DNA of 64,000 nucleotides from Gracilibacillus lacisalsi DSM 19029 (lineage in GTDB: Bacteria > Bacillota > Bacilli > Bacillales > Amphibacillaceae), in NCBI RefSeq assembly GCF_000377765.1, contig NZ_KB898666.1, positions 248,001 through 312,000 on the forward strand. Direction: 5' to 3'. The notes below the pieces were generated by a model, which was given only the letters and a program-made list of their open reading frames with translations, was not told the DNA's origin and searched no databases. Positions within the stretch are counted from its first letter, which is position 1. Every line of letters starts with the position of its first letter. The position numbers and the translations under genes were made by a program. Shown piece by piece: positions 53,259 through 62,287 of the stretch.

Positions 53259-55383
53259 TTTTCTTCATCCTTTGTTTAGAGAAAAGGTCCATTATTGAAT
53301 ATGATTGATTATGTATGCTGTTCTTATTAATTGGATCTAATTCATTTTTTGGGAATTCAACATGTTTACTGGTATTTTTCAATTCGATTTTTTCATCTAA
53401 ATACCTTTCATTCTGCTCTTTTGATCTTTTGGTTTTTAATTGAGAAATTTTATTACTTTTACTTATGTTCGAATCATGTTCTGCTTTCTTTCTAGTTTCG
53501 GCTTCCTTCACTATTTCCTCTACTTGTGTATAAAGATTCAGTTTGTTCGTTAATTTATTGTGTTTTAAGCTATCTTTTGTTTCCGCTTCGTGATCCATTA
53601 ATTGATCTATTTCATTAAGAGACTTATTTAGAAACTTTTCTTGGTGGGGTAGAAGGGTACACATTTTATATGGTGATTCAGTTCCTTTTACATGTAAATA
53701 AATGACATCCATATTCCTTGGATCATAGGAAAATTTCATTTTCCACTTCTTTTTTCTAGCCTTTACAAACCAATCTTCTTCAATAGCGATATCACATGAA
53801 TATAACATTATTTTATACCGAATCCCCTGAGCTGTTACAGTAGCCATATCCGTTGGTAGTAAATGAAAGTCCACTAAGTTTTTGTTTGCTTTCTGAAGCC
53901 CACCATTTATTTTTATACCCCAATTCCATAACTCTATTGGAATTGGTCGGACATTATCTTCAATCATATCAACATTCCTATTATAATCTGACATATAATG
54001 ATTGTGATTATAGTAAAGTATAAAATAAACAATCACTTTTACATAATCATCTAGTGTTAGCGTTGCTTTATGTCTAAAATCTATGGAACCCCTTTTACCT
54101 GAATCTTTATGTATATATCCTGGTAGTAGCGGTCGCAATAGGTCATGCGAAGAATGAAATAATTGTTCCACAATTCCTTTCCAATCAGGGCGATATGGGG
54201 GGTTATTATGAATTTCTATACCTAATCCTTCCACTAAAGAATCCGCAAATTTACTTTCTAATTCTCCTCTATCACCAATAATTGCATTAGGAAGCCCTAT
54301 TACTGGCCAATCACCTTCAGCAAAACTGATTCCAAGTCTATTACAATATTCTCCTTTATCACTAAATGCATTTTGTAAAGCCGTTGCCATGCTTATCCAT
54401 GAAGGATTATTTAAACTGATATAAAATCCTGTAATCATCCTACTAAAAACATCTATGACAAAATAAAGTGTTGGTTTTCCCACCATCCAGTTTGTATTAA
54501 ATCTGTTTAACAAGAAAATATCAGCAGGTGTTGCATCAATTTGATATAGTGAACCTGGACCGAGTGCGTCATGTTCTGTTGATCCTAATAATTTTCTATA
54601 GTTCCTTTCAAACGCGGTTTCTCCTTCACGCTTTTTTACCACTACATCTAATTGGTATAGCTTCTGAAACCAATAATAAAATTGATAATAACTTGGAATA
54701 TTTTCTTCATCTTGCAAAACTAATTTTCTCTTGTTTTCTGTATACACATATCCCTTCTTAAAATAATCTTTGATCATCATGTCATAAGCAAATTGCAAAG
54801 AAGGTTTTGTTCTAGACAAATAATATTTATTGATACATATTTTAAAGATTTCTTTCAACTCTTCTGAAACATTAATTCCCCCACCTTTTTTTCTAGGACG
54901 ACCAGCTTTACGTTTAAATTGATAATCACCATAATTTCCACAGTTTACATAGTCAGGCAAAAGACTATCAACTACCATTCCACGTTGCCAATATTTGCGT
55001 AAATACTTCATAATAGTATTGGCAGAAACATTCTTTTGAGCAACTACTTCTCGGATTAATTTTCCACGTCTTTGTCTAAGATAAATATCCGGTTCTTTAT
55101 GTACAATATCCTTAATTGATTCCCATGCTCTATTCCTAAATTGAACGTCCTGTTCTTTTATATCATACTTTACTAATCGATTAGACAAAAGGTTGTCTTC
55201 AATGTAGATAGAGTCCCCATTTGCTAAGTCATCTTCAACCTCATTTAGTTTAAGTTTGATAGGAAGAGCTTTCTCTACTTGAGTATCAATAATATAACCC
55301 AACTTCAATTGCCTATCCAACCATAAAATTCGGAAAGTCTCTTCAGTGTGAACGTTTTGAATTACATCATTTACTACTAGCAT
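53248..55383 (-). CDS. tnsB: TnsB-like DDE transposase of Tn7-like transposon
   Basis: Binds the end repeats and makes the 3' cuts and joins. From ATG 55383 (GAAGGGA ahead), 711 residues. Catalytic triad in the rve fold: Asp-283 (GSLYQIDATPADIF), Asp-371 (AIIGDRGELES), Glu-406 (GIVEQLFHSSHDLL). N-terminal helix-turn-helix region at about 85-150 (VVAQKNVSANTIMKYLRKYW). The C-terminal tail (about 620-711), rich in Lys, Glu and Asn, is where Tn7 TnsB contacts TnsC. The start overlaps tnsA by 17 bp. Confidence 0.94.
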   Translation of the reverse strand: MLVVNDVIQNVHTEETFRILWLDRQLKLGYIIDTQVEKALPIKLKLNEVEDDLANGDSIYIEDNLLSNRLVKYDIKEQDVQFRNRAWESIKDIVHKEPDIYLRQRRGKLIREVVAQKNVSANTIMKYLRKYWQRGMVVDSLLPDYVNCGNYGDYQFKRKAGRPRKKGGGINVSEELKEIFKICINKYYLSRTKPSLQFAYDMMIKDYFKKGYVYTENKRKLVLQDEENIPSYYQFYYWFQKLYQLDVVVKKREGETAFERNYRKLLGSTEHDALGPGSLYQIDATPADIFLLNRFNTNWMVGKPTLYFVIDVFSRMITGFYISLNNPSWISMATALQNAFSDKGEYCNRLGISFAEGDWPVIGLPNAIIGDRGELESKFADSLVEGLGIEIHNNPPYRPDWKGIVEQLFHSSHDLLRPLLPGYIHKDSGKRGSIDFRHKATLTLDDYVKVIVYFILYYNHNHYMSDYNRNVDMIEDNVRPIPIELWNWGIKINGGLQKANKNLVDFHLLPTDMATVTAQGIRYKIMLYSCDIAIEEDWFVKARKKKWKMKFSYDPRNMDVIYLHVKGTESPYKMCTLLPHQEKFLNKSLNEIDQLMDHEAETKDSLKHNKLTNKLNLYTQVEEIVKEAETRKKAEHDSNISKSNKISQLKTKRSKEQNERYLDEKIELKNTSKHVEFPKNELDPINKNSIHNQSYSIMDLFSKQRMKKNEE

Positions 55384-56212
55384 TGAAATAATCGATCCCT
55401 TCTTTTTGATGGTTAATAGAAAGATCATGTATTGTCCGTTTTCGCAAATCAAGCTTTTCATTCATATTTATTGAGACAACTTTATTTGCTAATAAGTATC
55501 TAAAATAATTCACGCCTGTTCCGGCATTGAGTATATAATCTTCCTCAAATGCTGTAATTAAATCAAAAATAGAAACAATTTGATTCTTATTATATGTATC
55601 GTTTAGATATTTTAAAAAGGTATTGGCTAGTTCTACTTGTTCTTTTTCTATAATACGAAATGGGTGTATCCATTGAATGTTCCTAGTCAAATTAGATGGT
55701 AGATCTCTCTCTGTTACTATCAACCAATTTATTTCTTGTTGCTTCCAATATTCACGCTCTATTTCCAACTTGTCTAATACATCATTATCTTCTAGATGTT
55801 CCGATGGTTTAATAGAAATTGCTTCCGATTGTACTTGATTGTTTCTTCTAATAGTAATAACAACATCTGTTGTCACTGGGATAAAAGTATTGTTCTTATT
55901 ATCCTTTATATGCTTTATTCCCTTATTTTCCGCGATCTCTAATGTTTTCGTCCTATTTAAAGGGAACTGTTCTCTTACATCTAAAACAGCCTCACTCCAC
56001 TCCAGTAAATAAAAATAATTTCTTTCAATATTCGAAAAGAAGTGGTGGTTTCTACCGGTTTTCCAACCTTTAATTCTACTGCTATTCCCACGGCTAGGCA
56101 CATCATGTATAGTTAACCATGGTTTATAACTGCCTAACTCTCCACTACCTCTGCCTTCTTTAATGTACTTAGCTATTTTATTTTCCGTCCAACCATATTT
56201 TCTTTTTCCCAT
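55367..56212 (-). CDS. tnsA: TnsA-like endonuclease of Tn7-like transposon
   Basis: Makes the 5' cuts at transposon ends, so the element moves by cut-and-paste. 281 residues from ATG 56212, which follows AAAAGGTG; a frame 11 codons longer has no such site. Restriction-enzyme-like core: LLEWSEAVLDVREQFPL (about 69-85), Asp-116 in TTDVVITI and Lys-135 in AISIKPSEHL, the expected E/D-x-K pattern. The C-terminal winged-helix part follows at about 165-280. It is the first gene of the transposition operon. Confidence 0.92.
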   Translation of the reverse strand: MGKRKYGWTENKIAKYIKEGRGSGELGSYKPWLTIHDVPSRGNSSRIKGWKTGRNHHFFSNIERNYFYLLEWSEAVLDVREQFPLNRTKTLEIAENKGIKHIKDNKNNTFIPVTTDVVITIRRNNQVQSEAISIKPSEHLEDNDVLDKLEIEREYWKQQEINWLIVTERDLPSNLTRNIQWIHPFRIIEKEQVELANTFLKYLNDTYNKNQIVSIFDLITAFEEDYILNAGTGVNYFRYLLANKVVSINMNEKLDLRKRTIHDLSINHQKEGIDYFNASSK

Positions 56213-56310
56213 ATTTTCACCTTTTAATATTATTTTGTGAAGCATTTTTACACTTGCTAATATAATGAAAATGGATAAAATATATCTTGGGCTTTTAACT
56301 TGCCATGATT

Positions 56311-56328
56311 ATATCGTTATACGGATAT
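56311..56328. promoter_or_regulatory. Imperfect palindrome between tnsA and xre, probable repressor operator
   Basis: ATATCGTTATACGGATAT matches its own reverse complement at 14 of 18 positions. It lies in the divergent promoter region of tnsA and the XRE gene, so it could let one repressor control both directions. Confidence 0.5.
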
Positions 56329-56374
56329 TAATTCAAGTTAGAGATTAACATTAAATACGAGAGGGAGAATACAC

Positions 56375-56572
56375 GTGACTATAGGAGCAAGATTTAAAGA
56401 ACTTCGGCTAAAAAATAATCTCAAACAAACAGATTTTTCACATATGATTGGTGTTTCACAAGGTACTTTAAGTGATATTGAAAAAGGAAGATCAAAACCA
56501 TCAATCGATACAGTAATTGCAGTAAGTAAACAATTCCGGATTAGTACGGATTGGCTATTAAAAGGTAAATAA
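56375..56572 (+). CDS. XRE-family small repressor of the transposon
   Basis: A 65-residue helix-turn-helix protein consisting only of the Cro/C1 domain (FKELRLKNNLKQTDFSHMIG, VSQGTLSDIEKGRSKPSIDT). GTG 56375 follows GAGAGGGAG by seven bases. It lies divergent from tnsA and upstream of the second TniQ gene. Its position suggests it holds down the tnsABC-tniQ1 operon and perhaps tniQ2, but the sequence does not prove this. Confidence 0.88.
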   Translation: MTIGARFKELRLKNNLKQTDFSHMIGVSQGTLSDIEKGRSKPSIDTVIAVSKQFRISTDWLLKGK

Positions 56573-56587
56573 ATTTCTATAGAAAGG

Positions 56588-56621
56588 ATTATCTCCAGCT
56601 TTTTATGGAGATAATTTTTTT
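56588..56621 (+). terminator. Terminator between xre and tniQ2
   Basis: ATTATCTCC and GGAGATAAT with a ten-base loop precede TTTTTTT. It would limit read-through from the repressor gene into tniQ2. Confidence 0.8.
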
Positions 56622-56647
56622 AGGGAAAAATAAAGAAGGTGGATAAA

Positions 56648-58501
56648 ATGATTACATACTTGCCTACATTGTATCCTGGTGAATTATTATATAGCTGGTT
56701 TGCGAGATACCACGTTCATTCAGGGAATCTCAGTTTTAAACAAACAACTTTTGACTTATTTGGATCTACCTCTCATATCTCGACTCCCGATTTACCTTGC
56801 AGGTTATTATACCTTTATGATCAATGTAGACATTTTTGTCCTTCACCACCACAAGAATGGGTTCTCAAACACACATTTTATAATTACTATACAACATTTT
56901 CCACTTCACAAATAAGAGAAAAGGTGATGAGATGTATGTTGGAAGGAACGAATCATGCTTTACATATGTTAACTGGCCATATGGCTAGTACAGTGAATGA
57001 TATAAAAAATTTTCGATATTGTCATGTCTGCAAGAATGAAGATATTTCTTCATACGGCGAACCATTTCTACATACAATTCATCAACTTCCTAGTTGTTTA
57101 GTATGCCCGCATCATGGTGAGATTTTACTCGAAACATCTATTCCTTTTAGAGGATTTAATAAACATGAATATAGACCCTTGTTGTGTACCGACTATAATA
57201 GTAGAAGAATTATTAGCAACATTAACCATGAAACATTTGAAATCTTATTTACGATGGCAAAGGAAAGTCAATTATTAATTGATGGGAATTTTCAATTTGA
57301 CCCAGAAGAAATTCAGAAGTATTATAAGGTTCTTTTAAATAGGCAAGGATTATTAAGTCCAAAAGGTAACGTAAGACAACAACTACTGTTTTCTAGATTT
57401 TCACACTTTTTCAACGAAGACACTTTAGAACTGTTGCAGTCTGCAATTCAGTTAGAAAGTGAATCAAATTGGTTGAAATCTATTACAAGAAAACATAGGA
57501 AGGTCTTCCATCCCACAAGACATCTACTTTTTATGAACTTTGTAGGGACATCTATAGAAAGCCTAACGACTACGAAGCCAATAGAGAATGCCTTTGGAGA
57601 AGGCCCCTTTCCATGCTTAAATATAGCAGCTAACCATTACAAAAAAGATATCATTAACAACGTAATTATCACGCATTGTTCAAAAACACAAAAACCTATC
57701 GGCACCTTCACTTGCCAATGTGGATTTATTTATACAAGAAGAGGGCCTGATCCAAATTCCGAAAACAGATATTGTATTAGTAGGATAAAACAATTTGGGG
57801 GAGTTTGGATGTCAAAGCTTGAAGTACTTGTAAGCAAAAAAGAGTATAGTTTAAGAAAAATAGCTCGACAATTAAATGTAGATACAAAAACTGTCATTAA
57901 ATATTCAAAAAAGAAAAGAAGTCATTCAATAAAATCTGAATCTGTTTCAGGTAACACTATCTCTATAATTAAGTACCGGAGAGAATGGCTCTTTCTTCAA
58001 CATAAAAACCCAACACTTAGCAAAACTAATCTCAGGAAATTAAATCCAAAATTATTTATGTGGTTATATAGAAATGACAAAGAATGGTTAAACAATCATT
58101 CTCCAAAATTGATAGAATTGAATCCTCCATCTAATAAAATCAACTGGTCACATAGAGATGAAGAAATTGCAAAAATCATCATCCCAAAAGTTATACAAAT
58201 ACTTAATCATTCTAAGCCTTTAAGGGTTACCAGGAACAAAATCGGAAAATTAATTAGAAAGCAAGCTTTGTTAGAACGACATTTAGAGAAATTACCTATT
58301 ACCAACTTCATCTTAGCTGAAGTAACGGAATCGGTAGAAGAATTCCAGATAAGAAGAGTAGTCTGGGCGTTTAATGAATTAAAAGATCAACAGGAAGTTA
58401 TTAAAATGTGGGAACTAAAAAGGTTTGCTGGACTCCCAAATAGAATCGATTTACATTCTAAACTACATGACACAATTGAAAGACTGAAAACATCCAACTA
58501 A
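56648..58501 (+). CDS. TniQ/TnsD-family target-site protein 2
   Basis: A second target selector, 617 residues. It opens LPTLYPGELLYSWFARYHVH (TniQ). Zinc ligands Cys-125, Cys-128, Cys-153 and His-156 are in YCHVC and VCPHH. A second finger lies near 355-375 (HCSKT, then FTCQCGF). C-terminal segments SKTNLRKLNPKLFMWLYRND and PNRIDLHSKLHDTIERL mark full-length TnsD-like proteins. ATG 56648 is preferred; the GTG nine bases earlier lies in the AGAAGGTGG ribosome site. It is divergent from tnsABC and only distantly similar to TniQ1, so each may serve a different target. Confidence 0.9.
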   Translation: MITYLPTLYPGELLYSWFARYHVHSGNLSFKQTTFDLFGSTSHISTPDLPCRLLYLYDQCRHFCPSPPQEWVLKHTFYNYYTTFSTSQIREKVMRCMLEGTNHALHMLTGHMASTVNDIKNFRYCHVCKNEDISSYGEPFLHTIHQLPSCLVCPHHGEILLETSIPFRGFNKHEYRPLLCTDYNSRRIISNINHETFEILFTMAKESQLLIDGNFQFDPEEIQKYYKVLLNRQGLLSPKGNVRQQLLFSRFSHFFNEDTLELLQSAIQLESESNWLKSITRKHRKVFHPTRHLLFMNFVGTSIESLTTTKPIENAFGEGPFPCLNIAANHYKKDIINNVIITHCSKTQKPIGTFTCQCGFIYTRRGPDPNSENRYCISRIKQFGGVWMSKLEVLVSKKEYSLRKIARQLNVDTKTVIKYSKKKRSHSIKSESVSGNTISIIKYRREWLFLQHKNPTLSKTNLRKLNPKLFMWLYRNDKEWLNNHSPKLIELNPPSNKINWSHRDEEIAKIIIPKVIQILNHSKPLRVTRNKIGKLIRKQALLERHLEKLPITNFILAEVTESVEEFQIRRVVWAFNELKDQQEVIKMWELKRFAGLPNRIDLHSKLHDTIERLKTSN

Positions 58502-58792
58502 TGTATCTAAAAAAAGCACAAAACTATACATAATTTATGTTAGCCTTTTATGCGAAATTATTTTACTATATAAAGATATTGAAGTAACTTTAATTTCTTA
58601 AAAACTAAAATTAATACCGATGAATTTATGTATATTCGTGTTTCTTCCTAAAGGAATAATTTCACACTAATTTAGTACGTTTGCAATGTATTATAAAAGT
58701 GGTATAGTAATTAACTGTTAATATTCCTCTAATACCTTCAAAAAACTACTTCATCTTCTTCACAAAACATTTCTGAAAATAAGGGGATACGT

Positions 58793-60061
58793 ATGTTATA
58801 TAGATTAAAATTTTTTAATAATTTCTATTATGGTTGGTTAGTATTAATAATTGGTGGTTTAGGAGTTTTTTTCTCTGGTCCAGGACAAACATTTTCTAAT
58901 TCACAATTTATAGATGAGTATATAAACGATTTTGGATGGTCTAGATCCCTAGTTTCTGGAGTATATTCTGTTGCAACCTTGGTTGCAGGTTTATTAATGA
59001 TTTTAGTTGGACGATTTATCGATCGTTTTGGCCCTAGAGCTATGATGGTAATAGTTGGAACATTATTCTCATTTGCATGCTTTTATAACAGTTTTGTGTC
59101 TAGTATTTGGATGCTTGCATTAGGGTTTTTCTTGGTACGTTTACTAGGGCAAGGAAGCATGACTTTAATTCCAAATACCTTAGTAGCACAATGGTTTATT
59201 AAAAAGAGAGGAAGAGCCTTCAGTATAAAAGCCCTTTTTGGGTTTGCAGGCGCAATGTTATTTCCGATTATCAACACTTGGTTAATACAAACTTGGAACT
59301 GGCAAATTGCATGGCAATTTTGGGGATTCGTTCTATTATTTGTGTTTGTTCCAATTGCATTTTTTGGAGTGAAGAATCATCCAGAATCTATTGGTTTGCA
59401 ACCTGATGGGGAGAAAGAAGCGGAAGAAAATAAAAATGGAAGCAGACTAGTTACGCCGATTCGTGAAGCAGAAGAAGATTGGACATTGAAGGAAGCAATG
59501 AAAACTAGAGCTTTTTGGGCGATATTAATTTGTGTCGGTATTCCGGCTATGGTCAATACTGGCATTACTTTTCATATTACTTCCATTTTTAGAACGAATG
59601 GACTTTCTCTTGAAGTTGCAGCGTTAGTATTAAGTTTAATGGCACTTATAGGGATACCTATTTCGTTAATTTCAGGTGTAATATTGGATAAGGTAAAAAC
59701 AAATTTAGTACTACTTGTAGTCTTTATTATAGAATTCTTTGTCCTTTTATTGTTATTCATTACAGATACTTTCTTCTTGGCGATATTATTTGGTTTCTTA
59801 TGGGGGGTAGCAGGCGGCTTAGAACGTATCGCTATTGGAGTTATTTGGCCTAATTACTTTGGTAGAAAACATATCGGAAGTATTAATGGAGTCGGTGCAA
59901 CTATAGGGGTTATTGGTTCTTCATTAGGTCCATTACCATTTGGTATAGGATTTGATTTATTTGGGAGCTATAATTTAGTTATACTACTAACACTGATATT
60001 TCCGATGATAGGTATCATAAGTTCTCTTTTAGCGAAAAAACCGATTAAAACTAATGAATAA
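58793..60061 (+). CDS. MFS transporter, oxalate/formate antiporter-like (OFA) family
   Basis: A 422-residue, twelve-span membrane carrier. The opening FNNFYYGWLVLIIGGLGVFF and GPGQTFSNSQFIDEYINDFG is typical of OFA/monocarboxylate-type carriers. The loop GRFIDRFGPRAMM (about 73-85) is the MFS motif A. A long central loop (about 200-235) is charged. Substrate is probably a small organic anion, but cannot be set. It is transcribed alone, to the right of tniQ2, and may be transposon cargo. Confidence 0.88.
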   Translation: MLYRLKFFNNFYYGWLVLIIGGLGVFFSGPGQTFSNSQFIDEYINDFGWSRSLVSGVYSVATLVAGLLMILVGRFIDRFGPRAMMVIVGTLFSFACFYNSFVSSIWMLALGFFLVRLLGQGSMTLIPNTLVAQWFIKKRGRAFSIKALFGFAGAMLFPIINTWLIQTWNWQIAWQFWGFVLLFVFVPIAFFGVKNHPESIGLQPDGEKEAEENKNGSRLVTPIREAEEDWTLKEAMKTRAFWAILICVGIPAMVNTGITFHITSIFRTNGLSLEVAALVLSLMALIGIPISLISGVILDKVKTNLVLLVVFIIEFFVLLLLFITDTFFLAILFGFLWGVAGGLERIAIGVIWPNYFGRKHIGSINGVGATIGVIGSSLGPLPFGIGFDLFGSYNLVILLTLIFPMIGIISSLLAKKPIKTNE

Positions 60062-60103
60062 AGAAATGACTACATGCAATGGTATGCATGTAGTCATTTC
60101 TTT
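60060..60103 (+). terminator. Terminator after MFS gene
   Basis: AAAGAAATGACTACATGCA and TGCATGTAGTCATTTCTTT form a nineteen-base-pair stem with a six-base loop, starting at the stop codon. Confidence 0.85.
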
Positions 60104-60354
60104 AATATATCCACACCATATAATGGATAAAAAACTATTCTTTATGAAAATATTAAAAAATATTTTCAATTTAATAGTTTGTGATATTTTATAGTATTTT
60201 AAAGTATAATTGCGCAAATTAATGAAAACAATTATTGTTCGCGTTTCCATGGTATTTTGACGATTTTGTGAATTGTGATATAGTTCATGATGTTCACGGC
60301 GGAATTTTCTCTGAAACGCTCAGAGAAGCAAAAATAATATGAAAGAGGTGCTTC

Positions 60355-61818
60355 ATGAACATAGCAAAAAAAATTAAATATGAATGGTTTGGGAACGTAC
60401 GAGGTGACGTTTTAGCTGGAATTGTTGTAGCTTTAGCGTTAATTCCAGAAGCAATTGCGTTTTCCATTATTGCAGGTGTTGATCCAATGGTTGGACTCTA
60501 CGCTTCCTTTTGTATTGCCGTTGTTATCGCGTTTATTGGTGGGAGACCCGGGATGATTTCAGGTGCAACAGGGGCTATGGCATTATTGATGATCACATTA
60601 GTTGCAGATCATGGATTGGAATATTTATTGGCTGCCACTATTTTGACCGGTATCATACAAGTTCTTTTCGGGGTTTTTAAGTTAGCAAGTATTATAAAAT
60701 TTGTTCCTCGTTCAGTGATGGTTGGATTTGTTAACGCACTTGCTATTATGATTTTCACTTCACAACTTCAACATTTTGAAGGTGAAAGCTGGATCATGTA
60801 TAGTATGGTAGCTTTAACATTAGCGATTATTTATATTTTTCCACGAATCACAAAAGCAATTCCCTCCACATTAGTTGCTATTGTTGTCGTAACTGTAATA
60901 GCGGTATTTGCAGGGTTAGGCATTCGTACAGTAGGAGACTTAGGGAATATTTCTTCCCAATTACCTATCTTTATGATTCCTAATATACCACTATCTTTCG
61001 AAACATTAGCGATTATTTTCCCATACTCATTGGCATTAGCAATTGTTGGTTTGCTAGAATCATTGTTAACAGCAAATATTGTTGATGACATGACAGATAC
61101 AGAAAGTAATAAAAATAAAGAGAGTCGTGGACAAGGGATTGCTAATATCGTAACGGGTTTCTTTGGCGGGATGGCTGGTTGTGCAATGATAGGACAATCC
61201 GTAATCAATGTTAAATCAGGCGGGAATGGTAGATTGTCTTCATTAGTTGCAGGTGTTTTTCTCATGTTTTTAATTATTGCATTAGGAGGAATTGTTGTTC
61301 AAATTCCTATGGCAGCATTAGCCGGTGTAATGATTATGGTTGCCATTAGTACATTCGATTGGTCATCTTTACGAAACATTCATAAAATTCCTAGAACAGA
61401 TGCTATTGTAATGATAGCAACCGTAATTACCGTAGTAGTAACACATGACTTATCGAAAGGTGTCTTATTAGGTGTCTTACTAAGTGCTATTTTCTTTGCA
61501 GCAAAAATATCCAAAGTTAAAGTGACTCACATTTCATCTGTAGATAACAGTAAGAAAATTTATAAAGTGCATGGGCAAATTTTCTTCGCTTCAGTGAATG
61601 ATTTAGTTGAAAAATTTAACTTTAATGAACCTATCAAGCAAGTGGAAATTGATCTTACAAACGCTCACCTCTGGGATGACTCGGCAATTGGAGCATTAGA
61701 TAAAATAGAGATGAAATTTGAGCAAAATCATGTTAAGGTTAAATATATAGGATTGAACGCAGAAAGTAGATTACTAAAAAGAAAAATAGGTGGTCTATCT
61801 AAAGCGTCGGGTCATTAA
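60355..61818 (+). CDS. SulP-family anion transporter with STAS domain
   Basis: A 487-residue SLC26/SulP carrier. The membrane domain (1-390) shows [20 protein letters not shown] near 18-37, [12 protein letters not shown] and [13 protein letters not shown]. The STAS domain (about 395-475) has the [17 protein letters not shown] and [20 protein letters not shown] motifs. Bacillar SulP proteins of this length are proposed to carry sulfate or bicarbonate, often with sodium. AGAGGTG precedes the ATG. It is followed 21 bp later by a universal stress protein, a common and probably functional pairing. Confidence 0.92.
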   Translation: MNIAKKIKYEWFGNVRGDVLAGIVVALALIPEAIAFSIIAGVDPMVGLYASFCIAVVIAFIGGRPGMISGATGAMALLMITLVADHGLEYLLAATILTGIIQVLFGVFKLASIIKFVPRSVMVGFVNALAIMIFTSQLQHFEGESWIMYSMVALTLAIIYIFPRITKAIPSTLVAIVVVTVIAVFAGLGIRTVGDLGNISSQLPIFMIPNIPLSFETLAIIFPYSLALAIVGLLESLLTANIVDDMTDTESNKNKESRGQGIANIVTGFFGGMAGCAMIGQSVINVKSGGNGRLSSLVAGVFLMFLIIALGGIVVQIPMAALAGVMIMVAISTFDWSSLRNIHKIPRTDAIVMIATVITVVVTHDLSKGVLLGVLLSAIFFAAKISKVKVTHISSVDNSKKIYKVHGQIFFASVNDLVEKFNFNEPIKQVEIDLTNAHLWDDSAIGALDKIEMKFEQNHVKVKYIGLNAESRLLKRKIGGLSKASGH

Positions 61819-61839
61819 TGGCAGAAGAGGTGAAGGGGC

Positions 61840-62256
61840 TTGTATAAAAAGATATTACTTGCAACAGATGGATCAGAACACTCGATTCGAGCAGCGTCTC
61901 ATGCAATAGAAATCGCTCAAGTTAAAAATGGATCGATAGATATTGTCTATGTAGTAGATGGAAATACGTCAAAGTCAGATGTACTTCATGGAATAGATAA
62001 ATATGAAGTAAAAAAAGAAAGAGAAGAAAAGTTTAAACCTATAAGAACGAAAATTAAGGAAGCAGGTATTTCGTGTGAAACTCATTTTCTACATGGTGAA
62101 CCCGGTCCTAGCATTGTTGAATTTGCTAATGACAATCAATATGACCTTGTGGTTGTAGGAAGTAGAGGATTAAACAAATTACAAACCATGATCCTAGGAA
62201 GTGTGAGTCACAAAATTCTCAAACGGGTAGAATGTCCGGTTTTGGTTGTCAAGTAA
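61840..62256 (+). CDS. UspA-family universal stress protein
   Basis: A 138-residue nucleotide-binding protein. It opens YKKILLATDGSEHSIRAASH. The ATP-binding signature GSRGLNKLQTMILGSVSHKI (G-2x-G-9x-G-S type) is at about 108-127, then CPVLVVK. The start is TTG 61840 after GAGGTGAAGGGG. It is co-transcribed with the SulP gene, whose activity it may modulate (inference). Confidence 0.92.
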   Translation: MYKKILLATDGSEHSIRAASHAIEIAQVKNGSIDIVYVVDGNTSKSDVLHGIDKYEVKKEREEKFKPIRTKIKEAGISCETHFLHGEPGPSIVEFANDNQYDLVVVGSRGLNKLQTMILGSVSHKILKRVECPVLVVK

Positions 62257-62259
62257 TTT

Positions 62260-62287
62260 AAAGCTAGCAGTCATGCTAGCTTTTTTT
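62260..62287. terminator. Terminator between uspA and helD (convergent)
   Basis: GCTAGCA and TGCTAGC, flanked by AAA and TTTTTTT, lie between the convergent UspA and helicase stops and probably serve the UspA message mainly. Confidence 0.8.

Larger units (their letters stand above)
47975..58501. mobile_element. Tn7-like transposon with two TniQ/TnsD proteins (minimum extent)
   Basis: The block holds one transposon end, a DUF4062 cargo gene, a leftward tnsA-tnsB-tnsC-tniQ1 operon, and a divergent XRE repressor with tniQ2. The left end is defined by TGT and TnsB-type repeats. No inverted copy of the repeats was found between 58502 and 64000, so the right end is beyond the window or too diverged to see, and the element is at least 10.5 kb. 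No tnsE, Cas gene or CRISPR array is present in the visible part. The genes to the right may be cargo. Confidence 0.85.

Noticed and set aside
58502-58792. Right end of the transposon just after tniQ2
   Set aside because: A partial TTATGCGAAATTA resemblance was considered, but it lacks the AACTTACTTT part of the repeat and no terminal ACA-type end is present.
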